DNA of 64,000 nt from Archivesica marissinica (GCA_014843695.1 CM026391.1:39478768-39542767); one strand, 5' to 3'. Positions 21,605-33,990 are shown, numbered from the stretch's first letter. The notes: a model not told the origin generated them from the letters alone. A program made the numbers and translations.

Positions 21605-21781
21605 CTAGTTGTTCTGCGCAGCTGCTTTTAAACTTTTACCACAACTTATTTCCATTACCTTCTTAAATTATACTTTTAACTACTCATACTTTTAACTTCT
21701 TTGCGTTTTTTGACGCGCAACATGTCTACGTCCACGCAACATCAAAGGAAGGTAGATAGATCTATAGAAACGGGTGTCGGT
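21605..21781. other. Non-coding stretch
   Basis: Probable LINE 3' untranslated sequence, then unclassified DNA. No gene. Confidence 0.35.
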
Positions 21782-22157
21782 GGTTTCGTCAACTAGAGGT
21801 TTCGTCAACGATGTGAAATGTTTGTAAGTTATTAATTGGCAAGGACTTAGTTGTGGACATTAATTGTTAATTGATTTAACTAGATCTATGTGTTATTTTC
21901 ATTTTTATGTGATTTTTATGTATATTTGTTATAGATGGCTGACAGTCCCAGTGTAGAAATCTTCCGGTAGATCCGCTGATTCCAGTGGAATATATATCTT
22001 TACTTGGCTTTGGCATGTGACATGCATCTCGAAAAAAAGGGCTTACATTGTACGCTTGCAAGCTTCAATTATTGTTGCTTAATCGCCTAATTGACGAAAC
22101 CTCTCAACAATTTCCCTCTATATTGCCTTGTTGACGAAACCTCCAGTTGACGAAACC
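21782..22157. mobile_element. MITE with tandem GGTTTCGTCAAC termini
   Basis: The left end has two direct copies of GGTTTCGTCAAC. The right end has three copies in inverted orientation (around 22093, 22131 and 22146). The outer pair of left and right units matches over about 27 bases with one mismatch. There is no coding capacity and target duplications were not resolved. Confidence 0.65.
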
Positions 22158-22231
22158 TCCTGCATTCATAGAAACACCCTTTTCTTCCGATGGTAGTGTA
22201 GTGTATTTCAGTGCGAGTAGAACATTGGCCT

Positions 22232-22320
22232 GGCTATCTCAGTTTGTAGAGGTGTCCGACTAGTGTTAGGGAGGTTGTGGGTTTGAGTCCAACGCTTAGT
22301 CACTTTTCAGTTCTTTCTTT
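22232..22320 (+). mobile_element. tRNA-like SINE head
   Basis: CTGGCTATCTCAGTTTGTAG (degraded A box) and TGGGTTTGAGTCC (B box) are correctly spaced. The cloverleaf is decayed, so this is a SINE and not a tRNA gene. Confidence 0.6.
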
Positions 22321-22417
22321 GCTTGGTCACTTTAATGGCAAGGAGGTTATCTGGTTTGGTATTAGCAAGGGATCGGAGTGTCTAAAGAATGAAAGAGGGG
22401 AGAGTAGGGTATATCCA

Positions 22418-22525
22418 CCCGGCTAGCTCAGTTGGTAGAGCTGTCCGACTACTATTAGTACTAGTGTTCGGGAGGTCATCACCGTCATGGGTCTGACTCC
22501 GAGTCACTTAACTTTTCACCTTTCT
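22418..22525 (+). mobile_element. tRNA-like SINE head, second copy
   Basis: CCCGGCTAGCTCAGTTGGTA is a textbook A box. The B box (GGGTCTGACTCC) is weakened and the anticodon arm carries an insertion. It shares the following GAGTCACTTAACTTTTC with the copy at 22232. Confidence 0.62.
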
Positions 22526-22529
22526 TTGC

Positions 22530-23118
22530 CGAGTGTCACTTTCATATTATTGATATTAAGAGATCCATTTATTTTCGAAACACACACTTGCCCCATCCCA
22601 CGTTACGTCCACTCCCACCACCATCACTAACCAACAACATGCACAGTGAGTTGACTGTTGTCTGTGTTGAGTGACACACAATGATTTGAATGATCAATGA
22701 ATGATGAAACACGGCGAGGGCGTCAACACAAAAACAATTGAATTGAGCATGTCTAAGAAAGGACAACAGTTTACAGCATTACGATGTGACTTCTGGAAAT
22801 AATGAAATACATACTAAACCAGGCAAAAGAACGTTCCAGAACTTCTTAGAAAATTATTGAACACACGTGAATGTTCGACGCCTTCCGAATTTTTAAGCTG
22901 GTTCGGAGTTAATTTATTCGGGTGATTTTATTGGCCCAAATGAGTAGTAGCTAATAGCCGGCTGAATCCCGGTATGACTGACTATATGTATATCAAAATC
23001 TACATAGTTCTCCCAACACTCAGACGCGAGTATGACAGTGAGGCGCTTGTCAGGGACAGTGGTTAAAATCTCAATTAGAGAGATAGCGAGTGTTACTAAG
23101 GTTAAAAATGACATCATG
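22530..23118. other. Non-coding stretch
   Basis: No supported gene; the right part is probably the 3' untranslated end of the minus-strand LINE. Confidence 0.35.
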
Positions 23119-23399
23119 TTACATCAGTGGTACCGTGGGCAACCGCTCAGCAAAAATGGTTACGCTGGGGCTGGACTGTACATGTAGGGGAGGCCATTCC
23201 AGAGACGTATTGTTCGTGGGGGAAAAGAGTTTATATGGTATTGGGTTCGGGACTGAGGAATTAAGTAGTTCAGGTTCCTTGTATGTGTTAGGTGGTTTTG
23301 GTCGGCGCATACCAACTTATTTTTGATTTTATATAGGTATATTACTGATGATTGTATGCGTCGATATTCAAGTGTTTGCCAGTTCAGGGAGTTGATCAT
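23119..23399 (-). pseudogene. LINE ORF2 post-RT segment
   Basis: MINSLNWQTLEYRRIQSSVI and later SFPPRTIRLWNGLP are the conserved end of CR1/Jockey-group ORF2. A frame change separates it from the RT part. Confidence 0.72.
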
Positions 23400-23427
23400 T
23401 TTTGTTACACTGCTTGTATAATTATAG

Positions 23428-24848
23428 TCATTGCAGACATAGCCGTGCGGCTGATCTTTGCACTCTTTCTGTTTTATAGGTGAGAGACTTTTGCCAGGGG
23501 TGCCAGACGGTTGAGCAATACTCGAGCAATATATTCGTACATGTATATGTGGTATAAGCTTTTTCTTTGACCTTCTTGTTACCGGTCTTTACATTCCTTT
23601 TGATGAGCTTGAGCGAATTAGTAGCTTTGGACGAGATGTTGTTTATGTGGGTAGACCAGTTTAAATCTTTACTAATTGTAACACCTATATATTTGGCTGA
23701 ATCATTTGATTTTAGTACCATGTTATGGAGTGTGTAAGGGAAAATAAGTGGTTTTCTTTTGCGAGTTATTCTCAGCACCTCACACTTGTTTGGATTGAAG
23801 TACATGGACCAGTCTCGTTCCCACGGTTCAATAGCATTAAGGTCACTTTGGAGAATGTATGCATCAGAGGAGGATATTACTGTGAGATACACTATTGTGT
23901 CATCTGCGAACAGTCTAGCTTTACTATTGATGGAGTTGGGGAGGTCATTAATGTAGGCTAGAAAGAGGCAGTATCCTAAGACAGAGCCTTGCGGGACCCC
24001 AGAGATGACAAGGCAGTGTATCAGAAGTGCAGCCATCCACAACTACTTTTTGGGATCGGCCCTTTAGGAATGACTTGATCCACTGTGATGCCAGGGGGTG
24101 GACACCCAGCTCATTAAGTTTGTATATTAGTTTGTTGTGATCAACCTTGTCAAACGCTTTACTAATATCCATAACAATAATACCAGTTTGTTTACCATGT
24201 TCAAGGTTGTCGTATACCTCTTGTGTGAAGCTGATCAGCTGAGATTCACAACTATGTTTTGATCTGAAGCCATGCTGGAATTGGCTTAGGAGGTCATTAT
24301 TGTCAAAATGGGTCATGATGTTAGAGACCAAAATATGCTCCAATTGTTTGGAGGCAATGCAGGTGAGATAAATTGGCCTGTAGTTACTGGCCTTGGACTT
24401 TGGGCCTTTCTTATAGACAGGGGCTACTACTACTGCACTACTCCAGTCTGATGGAACACTGCCCGTTTCTAAGGATAGTCTAACGATGGTTGTGAGGATG
24501 GGAGCAATCTACTGGTGTAGCTCTTTAATGATCTTAGGGGATATTTCGTCCGGACCTGAGGCTTTATTTGGGGATAGCCCCTGGAGAAGTTTGTCAACAC
24601 CTTCGACTGATTGGCATATTGGGTGCTGACTCTATTGAAGTAGCTGTTTTGCAGAGTTGCTTCAAGCTGAATGGTCGGGGTTTGGAGAAAACTGATACAA
24701 ATTGTTTGTTCAAACTGTTTGCTTTGGTAACGGGGTCAGTATAAGTGATACCCTTGTACTTTAGGGGTGCTACACAACAGTTTTCTGTTTTCTTATGTTT
24801 TACAAACGAGTAGAACTTTTTATTGTTGCCATGTTGTGAATCGCCCAT
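23428..24848 (-). pseudogene. LINE reverse transcriptase
   Basis: The linker NNKKFYSFVKHKK (about 24820) comes first. The RT fingers follow as QFQHGFRSKHSCESQLI (24343-23948 frame) and motif A as VMDISKAFDKVDHNKLI. After a frameshift near 24000-24040 come ISGVPQGSVLG (motif B), LFADDTIVYL (catalytic Asp pair), AKYIGVTISKDLNW and VQRSAARLC. The residue after VLG is Tyr where Pro is usual. The enzyme would perform target-primed reverse transcription; two reading-frame breaks prevent this. Confidence 0.82.
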
Positions 24849-24881
24849 GAATATGACTGATTCGAGATATGACCAGTATGC

Positions 24882-25640
24882 TTACGTGCTTTGAACCGAT
24901 TTACCTGTTTTCCGCTTTGTTGTTTTAAGTTTGGAGTACATTTTGTTTCGTTTGCCGGTGAGTCTCAGAATGTGGGGAGTTAACCATGGTAGATCACATC
25001 GTGATTTGGACATTTTTGTTGGAATGTGAAGAGTATTTAGACGATTAAGTTCCTCTTTTAACACATTCCAAGCTGTATTTGGATATGAGTAGCCGGAGTT
25101 AGAAAATGCAGTTCCAAACTCCGTTAAGACCCTTTTGATGTTGACCCAGTTGGATTTGCTAAGCCTTTTTATTAACCTTTTTTTCTGTAGGGGTCGGCCG
25201 ATCTTAATATTTATTTCGTGATGCACAATATCATGATCAGAAGATCCTAAGCATGGACGAATGTGTGTGGTGTGAACTGATGAGGGGGCATTGGTCAGGA
25301 ATAGATCTAAAATATTCTCATTTCTAGTGGGAATATTAACCATTTGTTGGAGGTTATAGAAGTTTAGTCTTTATACATTTCCTTGAATTTGCACTTAGAC
25401 TTCGGTGCTTCAGGTGACCAATCTATGTCCGGGAGATTGAAGTCACCGAGTAACCATATTGTGCTATTTTGGGGCACCTTAGACAGAGATACCATAACTC
25501 TGTTAGGGAATCCTCATCATTTTCATGGGGTTTATAGAAGGTACCAATGTAAATATCCCGAGTCCCTTTATATTTTCACCTTGAACAGTTGTGTCTGTAT
25601 CTTGATTTGGATAATTAACGTTGCATGGCCTTTCAAGGTA
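24882..25640 (-). pseudogene. LINE endonuclease C-terminal part
   Basis: The best frame (25343-24882) has ENILDLFLTNAPSSV and then SSDHDIVHHEI, with the Ser-Asp-His that closes the catalytic site of LINE endonucleases. It continues with a basic stretch and DLPWLTPHILRLTGKRNKMY, the usual linker before the reverse transcriptase. Upstream (25640-25383) endonuclease-like sequence is interrupted by stops. The catalytic Glu and first Asp are not readable in any intact frame. Confidence 0.72.
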
Positions 25641-25721
25641 AGAGAGAAAGAGCGAGAGACTTATAGTTTAAAGCTCACAAATATATCAGCGATTGCAACG
25701 CTATGTATATATGTTCAATCC

Positions 25722-25795
25722 CCTTAGGGAACCTACACATGTTACATGTGCAGGCTTAGTCGACCTACGCAATTAACCAGTTGTGCATGTACTAA
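25722..25795 (-). mobile_element. SINE family P fragment
   Basis: GCAGGCTTAGTCGACCTACG and AATTAACCAGTTGTGCATGT match the middle of the SINE at 33053-33263 with decay. Confidence 0.5.
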
Positions 25796-25799
25796 GAAA

Positions 25800-27540
25800 C
25801 AATGAACTTAAAAACTGTCACTATTGGGGTTCAAATCGACGTTCTTTTATTGCATGAATGTTATCTTGGATATACATGTAAAATATGTGGAATAAAGCAA
25901 TTATGTTCATGTATATGTGTTTTGGTTGACAATTTTATCATGTAAATTAAATGAATTAGTATAGTTGTCTGAAAGGGGTATTCGTATTTATATTGAACAT
26001 ATATGGAATTTAACAACAGCTAGTATACGTGTTTACTGCTAGAATATAAGCTAAGCAACATTGTTTTATCCAATTGTCTTATTCTATCAAAATACCAATG
26101 CAATTTTATTTGATTATGTATCAACATTTAATTAAAAGAACCTATGTCCAATAAGAACCTATAAATAGGCAACGTACACACGAAATATAGGAAGAATGGT
26201 AGTTCATTTGCGAACCTTTTCTGAAGGTTTTCTAAATTTCAGTTTAGGATTGGAACAGTTCAACGCTATTAAAACAGTTTTGTAGTCCTACTAATCTGCT
26301 ATGAATGAACTGATTTAGTAAGACTCGGTTAATTAAATAACACACTTCGTTCTTTTAAGCTAGTATACATGTTCATTAGAACAGCTGAACGCAATATTTA
26401 AGTCAAACAGTGTAATAGTTGCATACAATGGAAAGCCTCGTGACACAGTATCGTATATGGTGAGTGCTCATATTGTCAGTACAAGCACAATGTTTACATA
26501 AGCAAAACAGAATTAGCATTATCATATGCACATACGTATCATCTTAAATCACATAACACATATAATAGCATAATTATACTATTAACACATATCTGAGTGC
26601 ACAAGTCAAAGAGAAAGAAAACAATATGCAGATGAGTGACTATCTAGGTATATTAAACATTTCTTGTATACAATTCTATGTTTTCAAACGGGTGGGGGGA
26701 GTAAACGTACATGTATATCACATCCATGGAACAGCGTTTCACCCTGCAAGAACCACTCACAATTATCTTGGTTATACGCCATGTATGTAGTATTTCGTCA
26801 GATCAGTGTAATATGTACATCGTTTCTGTCGCAACAGGCTTAATAGCTAAATGAAAATTGATAGTTTTCTCAGTTTCAACTAATAATTGATTCATGTCTT
26901 TTGACAATCAACGAACTGTGAACAAAGACTTAGCATTGATGATACAAGTTGTGATCTTCCTGGACGTCTACATCATCACTGTGGATTATCACATATGAAC
27001 ATAAATACTATGTGGCAATTACTTGTTGAGTTTGAATATAATGTTTTATAGCTACATTTAAGTAAAGCTGAACGTTTATTGTTTGACTCAACACAAAGAG
27101 GAAACTTAGGAAAATAGTATTTTTTTAAAAATGTGTAATGAACTAAAGATAATGATTATGATAAATTCTCAACACACTTCGGTGTCAACATTGACAGAAT
27201 TTGATATTTAAACTGTGAATTCATAGTTAATACTATGGTACAGAAGCCTAATGCCACGATCAATTGTGTATCGTATCTACAAATGCCTGTGTGTTAATAC
27301 AGTATCGACCTTAAATGCTGCTCTCATGCAATGCTACTTTGATTGGTGCGAGCCGTTGTCTAATGTTAAAACTTGTGGCCAAAACCATTTGAATTTTCAT
27401 GCTATGTATTGTATCTTTTTGTGTATGACATATTTACTATTGATATGCAAAATTTGTTATGTATATCTACTCATTTGAGTACATATTGTGTTGATTTCAC
27501 AGTACGTCGGTTTGCCTTTTAAATAAAGAATTGCTAAATC
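25800..27540. other. 1.7 kb non-coding, AT-rich
   Basis: No gene or repeat boundary was recognised. A TATAAATAG near 26159 could be a TATA box but has no supported transcript next to it. Confidence 0.4.
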
Positions 27541-27725
27541 TTGGTTCCTGTTTAATTCTGACCCAAATATTCATCCGTAAGGCAACATTTATAGTTTGAT
27601 GGAAATAGTTCTTCTCAATGGAGCTAATAAGTAGATCATTATAAATTGTATGCATAATGGATAGCCTATTGTCAATACGCCGGAGATCTAGTCTGCGTAT
27701 ATTTAGGAATGGAGCATGTATGTAA
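27540..27725 (-). pseudogene. LINE ORF2 C-terminal fragment
   Basis: On minus, LNIRRLDLRRIDNRLSIMHT and NDLLISSIEKNYF resemble the end of the CR1/Jockey-like LINE at 20740-21600 (which has LNLRRIDNRLS). It is an isolated fragment. Confidence 0.6.
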
Positions 27726-27927
27726 CACTAGTTTTAGTTTAAACATAGTTTATTTCAAACAATGATACAACATATACAAATGTACAATTTACACAAATAT
27801 TTACATACATGTATGAAAAAGGATTAGAACCGAAAGCTATAGCTTATAGAGGTCTTCTCCTATAATATAGTTCACGCCACACTTCACCTCCTACTCTTCA
27901 TATATAACACTACATACTACTACTTAC

Positions 27928-28206
27928 AGACGGATCTGTAGTCCAGTGGTAACACGCTAGACTGGTAATCCAGGGATCGCAGGTTCGATCCCCTGATTGA
28001 TCTTAATAAAATTAACAGTCTTTCAGATGGGACTTTAATCCGAGGTCTCGTGTCGGGGCTGTACACCGTGCACATAAAAGAACCAGAGGAGACTGTCTGT
28101 ATCATTGCACTCTCCTTCAAAAATCTAAAATGACTAATCTCTTCAGGAGGCGACGCTCATATGGACAACCGGTAGCGACGATAAATAAATGTAAAACACA
28201 CAAAAA
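27928..28206 (+). mobile_element. tRNA-derived SINE (family T), full length
   Basis: The head has A box TAGTCCAGTGGTAACACGCT and B box CAGGTTCGATCCC. The anticodon arm has loop CTGGTAA (anticodon GGT, Thr-like). The body contains CCGAGGTCTCGTGTCGG, TGCACTCTCCTTCAAAAAT and CATATGGACAACCGGTAGCG. The tail ends GTAAAACACACAAAAA. Other copies lie at 28709, 31035, 40107, 43706 (3' end) and 46080. Confidence 0.85.
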
Positions 28207-28244
28207 TGTAACACTAGAAGTCAACCTTTATCCAACGGGCTGCT

Positions 28245-28660
28245 CTCTGCTGGACACCTTCACCGTGATATATCAGTGTTTGGGTATGGGGCGACCAAGT
28301 CTCCGAGCCTTATTCCAGCAGGGTCTCATTCGAGTCTGGTAAGCCATGAATTTAAGTGGTTCGGATTTGACCTGGTTTGTACATAGATAGATAGATAGTT
28401 TATTTTTCAAATTCAATAAGCCAGAGGCCCATGAGAACATACAACAAACATAAACATATATATTATACAGTATACATAGAAACCATAATGATTGGTTAAC
28501 TTTCTTTTTGTAAGCGTCCCACGATAGGTTAATTGAGATATCCACGCCAATGTATTTAGCTGGGGTAATTGGCTCACGTAGGACTCCATGGAGTTTATAT
28601 TGACTGGAAAAGGATGGTACCTTCTAGTGACGTGGATAACTCGACATTTGGATTGTTAAT
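28245..28660 (-). pseudogene. LINE RT-region fragment split by insertion
   Basis: On minus it carries the same block as the LINE at 21061-21330 (AACTCCATGGAGTCCTAC, then a MDI-type segment, then SEPLKFMAYQT). A TAGATAGATAGATAG-bearing piece of about 110 bases (28388-28500) interrupts it. Confidence 0.68.
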
Positions 28661-28708
28661 TTCCACGCCACACTTCACCTCCTACTTTTCGAACATCTTA
28701 GTATCGGC

Positions 28709-28955
28709 TTGGTGGGTGACCGATTCAGGTTCGACCCCCCGTCTGGCCCTAAAAGTTTAACAGTTTTTCAGGTGGGACTTTAAACCGAGGTCTCGTGTCG
28801 GTGCTTTACACCGTGCAAGTAAACATTACCAGAGGAGACCCTGGAATGGGTCTCTGTCTATATCATTGCACTATCCTCCAAAAATCTAAAATGACTAATC
28901 TCTTCAGAAGGCGTCGCTCATATGGGCAACCGGTAGCGACGATAAATAAACGTAA
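28709..28955 (+). mobile_element. SINE family T, copy without A box
   Basis: It begins near the B box (CAGGTTCGACCCC) and continues with the body GAGGTCTCGTGTCGGTGCTT and the 3' part CATATGGGCAACCGGTAGCG. Confidence 0.8.
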
Positions 28956-28959
28956 AACA

Positions 28960-29783
28960 CGTGTACACATTCAGGCAAAACACAATAACTTCATGTCCTG
29001 TCATTTGTCAAGATAGTATGATTTCTGTAACGGGAATATGTGTTATTTTCGGCAGAACTTGATTGTAATAGGTACACTTTACAAGAAATGTAAAAAAACT
29101 GAAGAGTGTATAATTAAATGAAGATTTAATCCCTTTGCGGTATCATTAATTGCACGGTAAGCCCTAATTATCTGGCGGCTGTCCTTAAGATGGTGTGTTT
29201 ATAATTGTGCTGGCAATACATATAATTTCGCACATACTTTTAAGTGACAATTATACATTATTACTCAAATTCATGGTACTACATATATACCCCTTCCAGT
29301 ATTAGGTAATTAGGTTTGATCCCCTGTCTGACCCTAATGCAATTAACCAGTAGCTGCCTGTCAATGAAACTAATATATAATCCAATCAGATATCGTTATT
29401 TCCCAACACGTGTCTCGAATTAATATCCCCCGACAAGCTACTATGAAAACTATATTGTAATAACGTGAAAACTGCAATTTTAAAATTAGAAAATAATGAT
29501 TAACCCTTTATTTAGATATAGATATGGAAATTAATTGTAGATAAACATTTAACAAATATTATGTATAGACTACAGATAATAATTCTAGCTAGATACATTT
29601 AAAGATAAATCGGTACAAAGATTAACGATATTCATGCTTGTTGGGCGATTTAATTTCACTGTTGTTATTGGCAATGTTTGTACAAAGACCGTCATTCTTT
29701 TGTTGAATTTTAATTGTTGGTGGTTTTTTTTACTAATCTGAATGCTCCAGGCTATGTGATGCACCATATTTGAAGTGCTTAAT
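28960..29783. other. Non-coding stretch
   Basis: No gene was seen. AT-rich, ending at the (CAA)n tract that forms the tail of the next LINE. Confidence 0.4.
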
Positions 29784-30466
29784 CAACAACAACAACAACA
29801 ACAACAACATTTATTCAACATTAAGCACAATTACAGTGCTTCTAGTCTATTATAAATAGGTATATAAATATAACATGTAATGTAATGACAACATGAAACA
29901 TGAGTCCAAAGTGAAGATTATCATAATTATCTTTTCTTCTTCTTTTTTTCCTTTTTTTTAAATTATTTAAAGAGAAGCTTAGTTTGTTTTAGTATTCATT
30001 AGTATTATAGTTCAGAAATATTATTGATTTGATCTAACTCTTTTCGGACTTTACTGGCAAAATATATGTATTTTGATAAGTTTGAGATTTCCTTTTTATT
30101 TCTTGATATCATAAGTTTATCAAATTTATTTAAAGTTGGCCAACTGCAATAATACGGCTTTATGTATTTTTTTCGTATATCGGTGTACAATGTGCATATT
30201 AAAAGAAAGTGATACTCATTTTCGATTGTTCTTAAGTTATAAAATTTGCATATTCTCTCATTTCGTGGTACATTAAGATACCTTCCTCTTTCAATTTCTA
30301 AATTATGTGATGAAAGTCTAAATCTGCTCAGGACTATACTAAATTTTTTGTCCGTACTATTATCAAGGTGTGTTTCTAAATTAAATGTATTTGAATCACC
30401 TTGTGTATTATACAATATACCATTATACTGATTGGGGACATTCAGACTGATTGTATGTTTAGCCAA
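29784..30466 (-). mobile_element. LINE 3' end with (TTG)n tail, minus strand
   Basis: The ORF2 C-terminus (30466-30005) is followed on minus by an untranslated stretch, AATAAATG, and a (TTG)n tail (29784-29808). A microsatellite tail directly after the 3' end is a common LINE termination. Confidence 0.65.
30005..30466 (-). pseudogene. LINE ORF2 C-terminal domain
   Basis: Open over 153 codons but starting inside the protein. It reads FSIVLSRFRLSSHNLEIERG, then RICKFYNLRTIENEYHFLLI and C. The pattern Cys-x-x-(Cys)...Glu-Tyr-His-x-x-x-x-Cys is the zinc knuckle of this LINE group, with the second Cys replaced by Tyr. It continues with SWPTLNKFDKLM and LSKYIYFASKVRKE. Many mollusc genomes carry this exact sort of tail. 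The reverse transcriptase is absent, so this is a 5'-truncated insertion. Confidence 0.72.
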
Positions 30467-31034
30467 CTGTCGACCATCTTATAAATATCAAGCCTGATAG
30501 TTATAATTATATCGATATATAGTTTATATTTTGCATTTGTTTTAATTATTAGGAAATTATAAGCATACATATTGCATCATTACACTGTTATAAGGATCAT
30601 TCTCAGTAAATGTCTTAGTAGTTATTTAAGTTCGTTCATATGTAAATTTATGTTTATTTACTTGTAATCCGTGTATGTCGAGGGAAGTAAAGTGTGTATA
30701 CAACAGGAAATTGATAGATACATTGATGTTTTATACAAATAAATTACAGGTATTTCACCGTTCCCACTCTTTGTGCCACATAATATCTATGTACTATGAT
30801 CATGACCATCCATCAACAATAGTTACTGCTTTATATGCCACTGACACCCATCTTATTATTTTAGTGTAGTACTAGTATAACTTAAATAGTTACAGTGTAT
30901 TTTTCGACACCACTCCCGTCAGACAAATATTTCCGGCAAGTTCTAAATTTAATTTGTTCAATCATGGCATGTTTTATCTAGCTCTAGTCCTGGCACGTGA
31001 TCTTATGGGCGGAGCGATAGGGCATTTCGCGACT

Positions 31035-31215
31035 GGTCTATTAACAGTCTCAGATGGGACGTTAAACCGAGCGCTCGCCCATATGGTTCGCCGGAGGCGA
31101 GGGTAAATACGCTCAATCATCATCGTTATTTAAACCGAGGTCTCGTGTCGGTGCTTTACACCGTGCACGTAAAAGAACCAGAGGAGACTCTGGAATGGGT
31201 CTTCGGTGAAGATGT
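31035..31215 (+). mobile_element. SINE family T, chimeric or duplicated body
   Basis: A short SINE piece (ACAGTCTCAGATGGGACGTTAAACCGAG broken by a different 70-base segment containing CGCTCGCCCATATGG and CGCCGGAGGCG) is followed by the normal body from AAACCGAGGTCTCGTGTCGG to GGAATGGGTCTT. Two SINE fragments appear fused. Confidence 0.6.
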
Positions 31216-31219
31216 TATA

Positions 31220-32370
31220 GACACATACGAAGAGAACGGCCCTTTTTAGGGCCACATATTTTTGGCTGGCTTAATTATGTGCAATAAATAAGTCTTCTTC
31301 CGCAACTTAATATGATATACATTGTACATGATCCTGTCACACCTCCTCGTAGTGCCAGCTGGTAACATGGTTTCATATAGTATAACTAGTCTGACTTACA
31401 TGCGGATATTGCTACATGAAAGCGTGGCTGACGTGACAGGAAAGAGTATACATATAATTATATTGAACGTGCAAATAGGGCGTAACTCATACTGCGAACG
31501 TGTATTTGGGGCGAAACGACCGGGGACCGTACAGACCGTGTATATGCAAATGATTTTCAAAATGAGGCTAGTCATGTGATCCATACGTCAGGACCATGGA
31601 AGCGCCATTTTGAAGAAAATGTGACGGCAGGATAAAGAAATTTGGAGACATATACAGCTGTTAGGTCAGTTGGATATGTTATTATCAAACATAGCAACGT
31701 ATTTATATGTCGTTTATATTTATATGATGCATTATGTCTTTAACAGTAACACGTATAACTGAATTTTCCTTTGTCACTCTGCCGGGTAGTGAATTGGCGG
31801 GTTATTCCATTTTTGTATTTTGTAAACAAACTTCAAGAAAAAACACGTGTTTTTAGAAGTTGATTGATAAGCCCTTATAGGTTAAAAGGGGTGGATACTG
31901 TTTCGATGACTTCCAAACAAAAAACGCAGCTGCAAATTTAGACTGTTCCATTTTCCAATTGGAGGGGTGTCAGGATATGTTTCTGCACTTTAATCCGTGT
32001 CAAATGGACATGTCTACTTTCAGTTTAGTGTATGCTACCTGTTTATTTTTTTATTTTGACACACCACTTTAGGAAATGTGAAGTACATAATTATGTTTAT
32101 ACACTCAAATCAGGATTAATGTATTTTGCAATCATGAAACTGTTTCATGACCATAGTCCTTCCCTTTTTGAAAGTGGACCATTCCATTTATTTAGTTCAT
32201 CAACATCTCTAGTAATTTCCTTACTATTCACAATGTCATATTAAATGGTATATGGATTTTGGCATAAGAAATGTGTCGCACCCATTATCAATGGCATCTT
32301 GGACATCATTAATGACATTATATACCAGTCTTCCCGAAATCCGTAGGACCGCATGACATGTCAAACAAAA
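31220..32370. other. Non-coding stretch
   Basis: No gene, repeat end or RNA signal was recognised. Confidence 0.4.
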
Positions 32371-32377
32371 AATCCTT

Positions 32378-32432
32378 CGGTCAGACAAAATATATTGAAA
32401 GTTTAAGTGCATTTTAATCATTTGTCTGACCG
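32378..32432. repeat. 12-bp perfect inverted repeat
   Basis: CGGTCAGACAAA and TTTGTCTGACCG pair perfectly across a loop of about 31 bases. Confidence 0.8.
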
Positions 32433-32488
32433 GTGTCAGACTAACTCTGGCAAAGTTTCTTGAAGACTGATATACATGTATAAGAGCT

Positions 32489-32545
32489 TTTGTGGCCGAG
32501 TGGTCTAACATGCACTGCTATCATCAGGCTGCAGGATCAAGTCAG
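32489..32545 (+). mobile_element. Leu/Ser-type tRNA-like fragment
   Basis: TGTGGCCGAGTGGTCTAACA is a good A box of the long-arm tRNA type. The B box (AGGATCAAGTC) is corrupt and no acceptor stem closes. It is a tRNA-derived repeat head, not a tRNA gene. Confidence 0.45.
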
Positions 32546-33052
32546 TTATATAGAGTATAATACACCAATCTGGTACAGTCTTTTCACAGCACTAGCCCGT
32601 AAGACTACTGTAATACCAAATGTAATAGTCTAAAGACTACTTTCAGCATTATCTACAACCCCAAAATGAACTCGACTAGAGCAATGGCCGGTAATTTTGA
32701 CAGGGACGATATTTTTAATAATATATATATATAAATAAAACTTCTTAATTGTCATAACTACCTGTGTTTATGTTTCACTAGTAATTCATTGCTCACGGAA
32801 ATATTTTTAACAGGCAGGCTCAGAGGGGACAAGCCCTGATTTAAAGTGGACAGGACCATTCATTATATGCATGTTATATCAATATGGGTGACTTTCTAGT
32901 ATACCGTCCTGATCTGTGACTTTATATCATCTTTCTGATGAAAGTACTGAGTGGCGGTAGAGGCAGTAACAACATATACAATTAGCAGGAATCTTGGGAC
33001 ATTTGGCAGTAATCTTGACAATAGACTTGGGTTTAAATTTGATCTTTAATTG

Positions 33053-33263
33053 TATGTATGTATGTTCCATTAATGTCAAACCCCTTGCGGGGACCTAGAC
33101 AGGTGTTCCTGGGCAGGCTTAGTCGACCTAAGTGGTTAACCAATACTAAGCAATGTGTGTGAGGTGCCTTGCGCAATGACACTACATACATGGCCTGACC
33201 GAGTATCGAACCCGGGACCGTTCAATTCCAAATCCGATGCTCTACCACTGGACCAAGGACGCC
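33053..33263 (-). mobile_element. tRNA-derived SINE (family P)
   Basis: Minus strand: TTGGTCCAGTGGTAGAGCAT (A box), then CGGTCCCGGGTTCGATACTC (B box), body and (GTAT)-type tail at 33053. Very similar to 12537-12745. Confidence 0.84.
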
Positions 33264-33269
33264 ACATTA

Positions 33270-33990
33270 GCGAGTGTAGAGTATTGAAGAGTATTGTTTT
33301 CAGCTCTAGTTTACTTTACCTGTTTTGTGGGATTACTGCCTCTACCATACAAAACATCTTGTGTGTTATTTCATCAAACCGTAGCCAGTGGATCGACAGC
33401 TGAAAAACTCTTTTCCGTTTTGAAATGTTTTTCCTGTCGCGTTCAATATTGTGTTTATATTTTCTACTTTCACTTTCATTTTGGACGACCCGTGAGAAAT
33501 TTCAACATGTTTGTCCACTTCACATCTGTAGAAGTTCCATCTACTCAATTATGCTAATATATCTTATCATATCTTGCTGCTAATCTGATAATTAATCCGT
33601 CTTTCATGCATTGTGCAGACAAAGACCACGCAATTTATTTATGCATATTAATGAAGGTATATCCCCGATACAGCCAATCAGCGAGTTGTATGCTAATGTA
33701 TCATGGGTTTCTCAGCATGAACAATTAGTGCTGCCATCATTATTTATTTAATCGCTTTATTGTGGGGCTATAATTTACAGATGACAACAGAGGTATAATT
33801 GATTGTTTTGTTTTTTCCCCCTTTTTTTTTTCTTTTTCATTTTAAACACAGGCCTGCATGCTTGTCAGATTTAAAGAGAGACAGGCCCGACTTTGATTTT
33901 GAGGGCCCCGGACATCGGGCTGTCCTATTTTTCGAGCACTGTAATTACGAAACTGTGACGTCATATAAAGTTATGAACAGTCTGTAACAT
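33270..33990. other. Non-coding stretch
   Basis: No supported gene. The T-rich tract at 33805-33840 is low complexity. Confidence 0.4.

Larger units (their letters stand above)
23119..25640 (-). mobile_element. CR1/Jockey-like LINE, minus strand, 5'-truncated
   Basis: Read on minus, the segments come in LINE order: end of the endonuclease (25640-24882), linker (24848-24594), reverse transcriptase (about 24400-23430) and post-RT domain (23399-23119). The individual pieces are in different frames, so the copy is dead. It is the longest LINE in the window. Confidence 0.82.

Noticed and set aside
26159..26168. TATAAATAG as a promoter
   Set aside because: An AT-rich surround makes chance occurrence likely; no start codon, exon or repeat boundary is associated.
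27928..28000. Thr tRNA gene (good A and B boxes, GGT anticodon loop)
   Set aside because: The acceptor stem does not close and the same head is joined to a constant SINE body in several copies.
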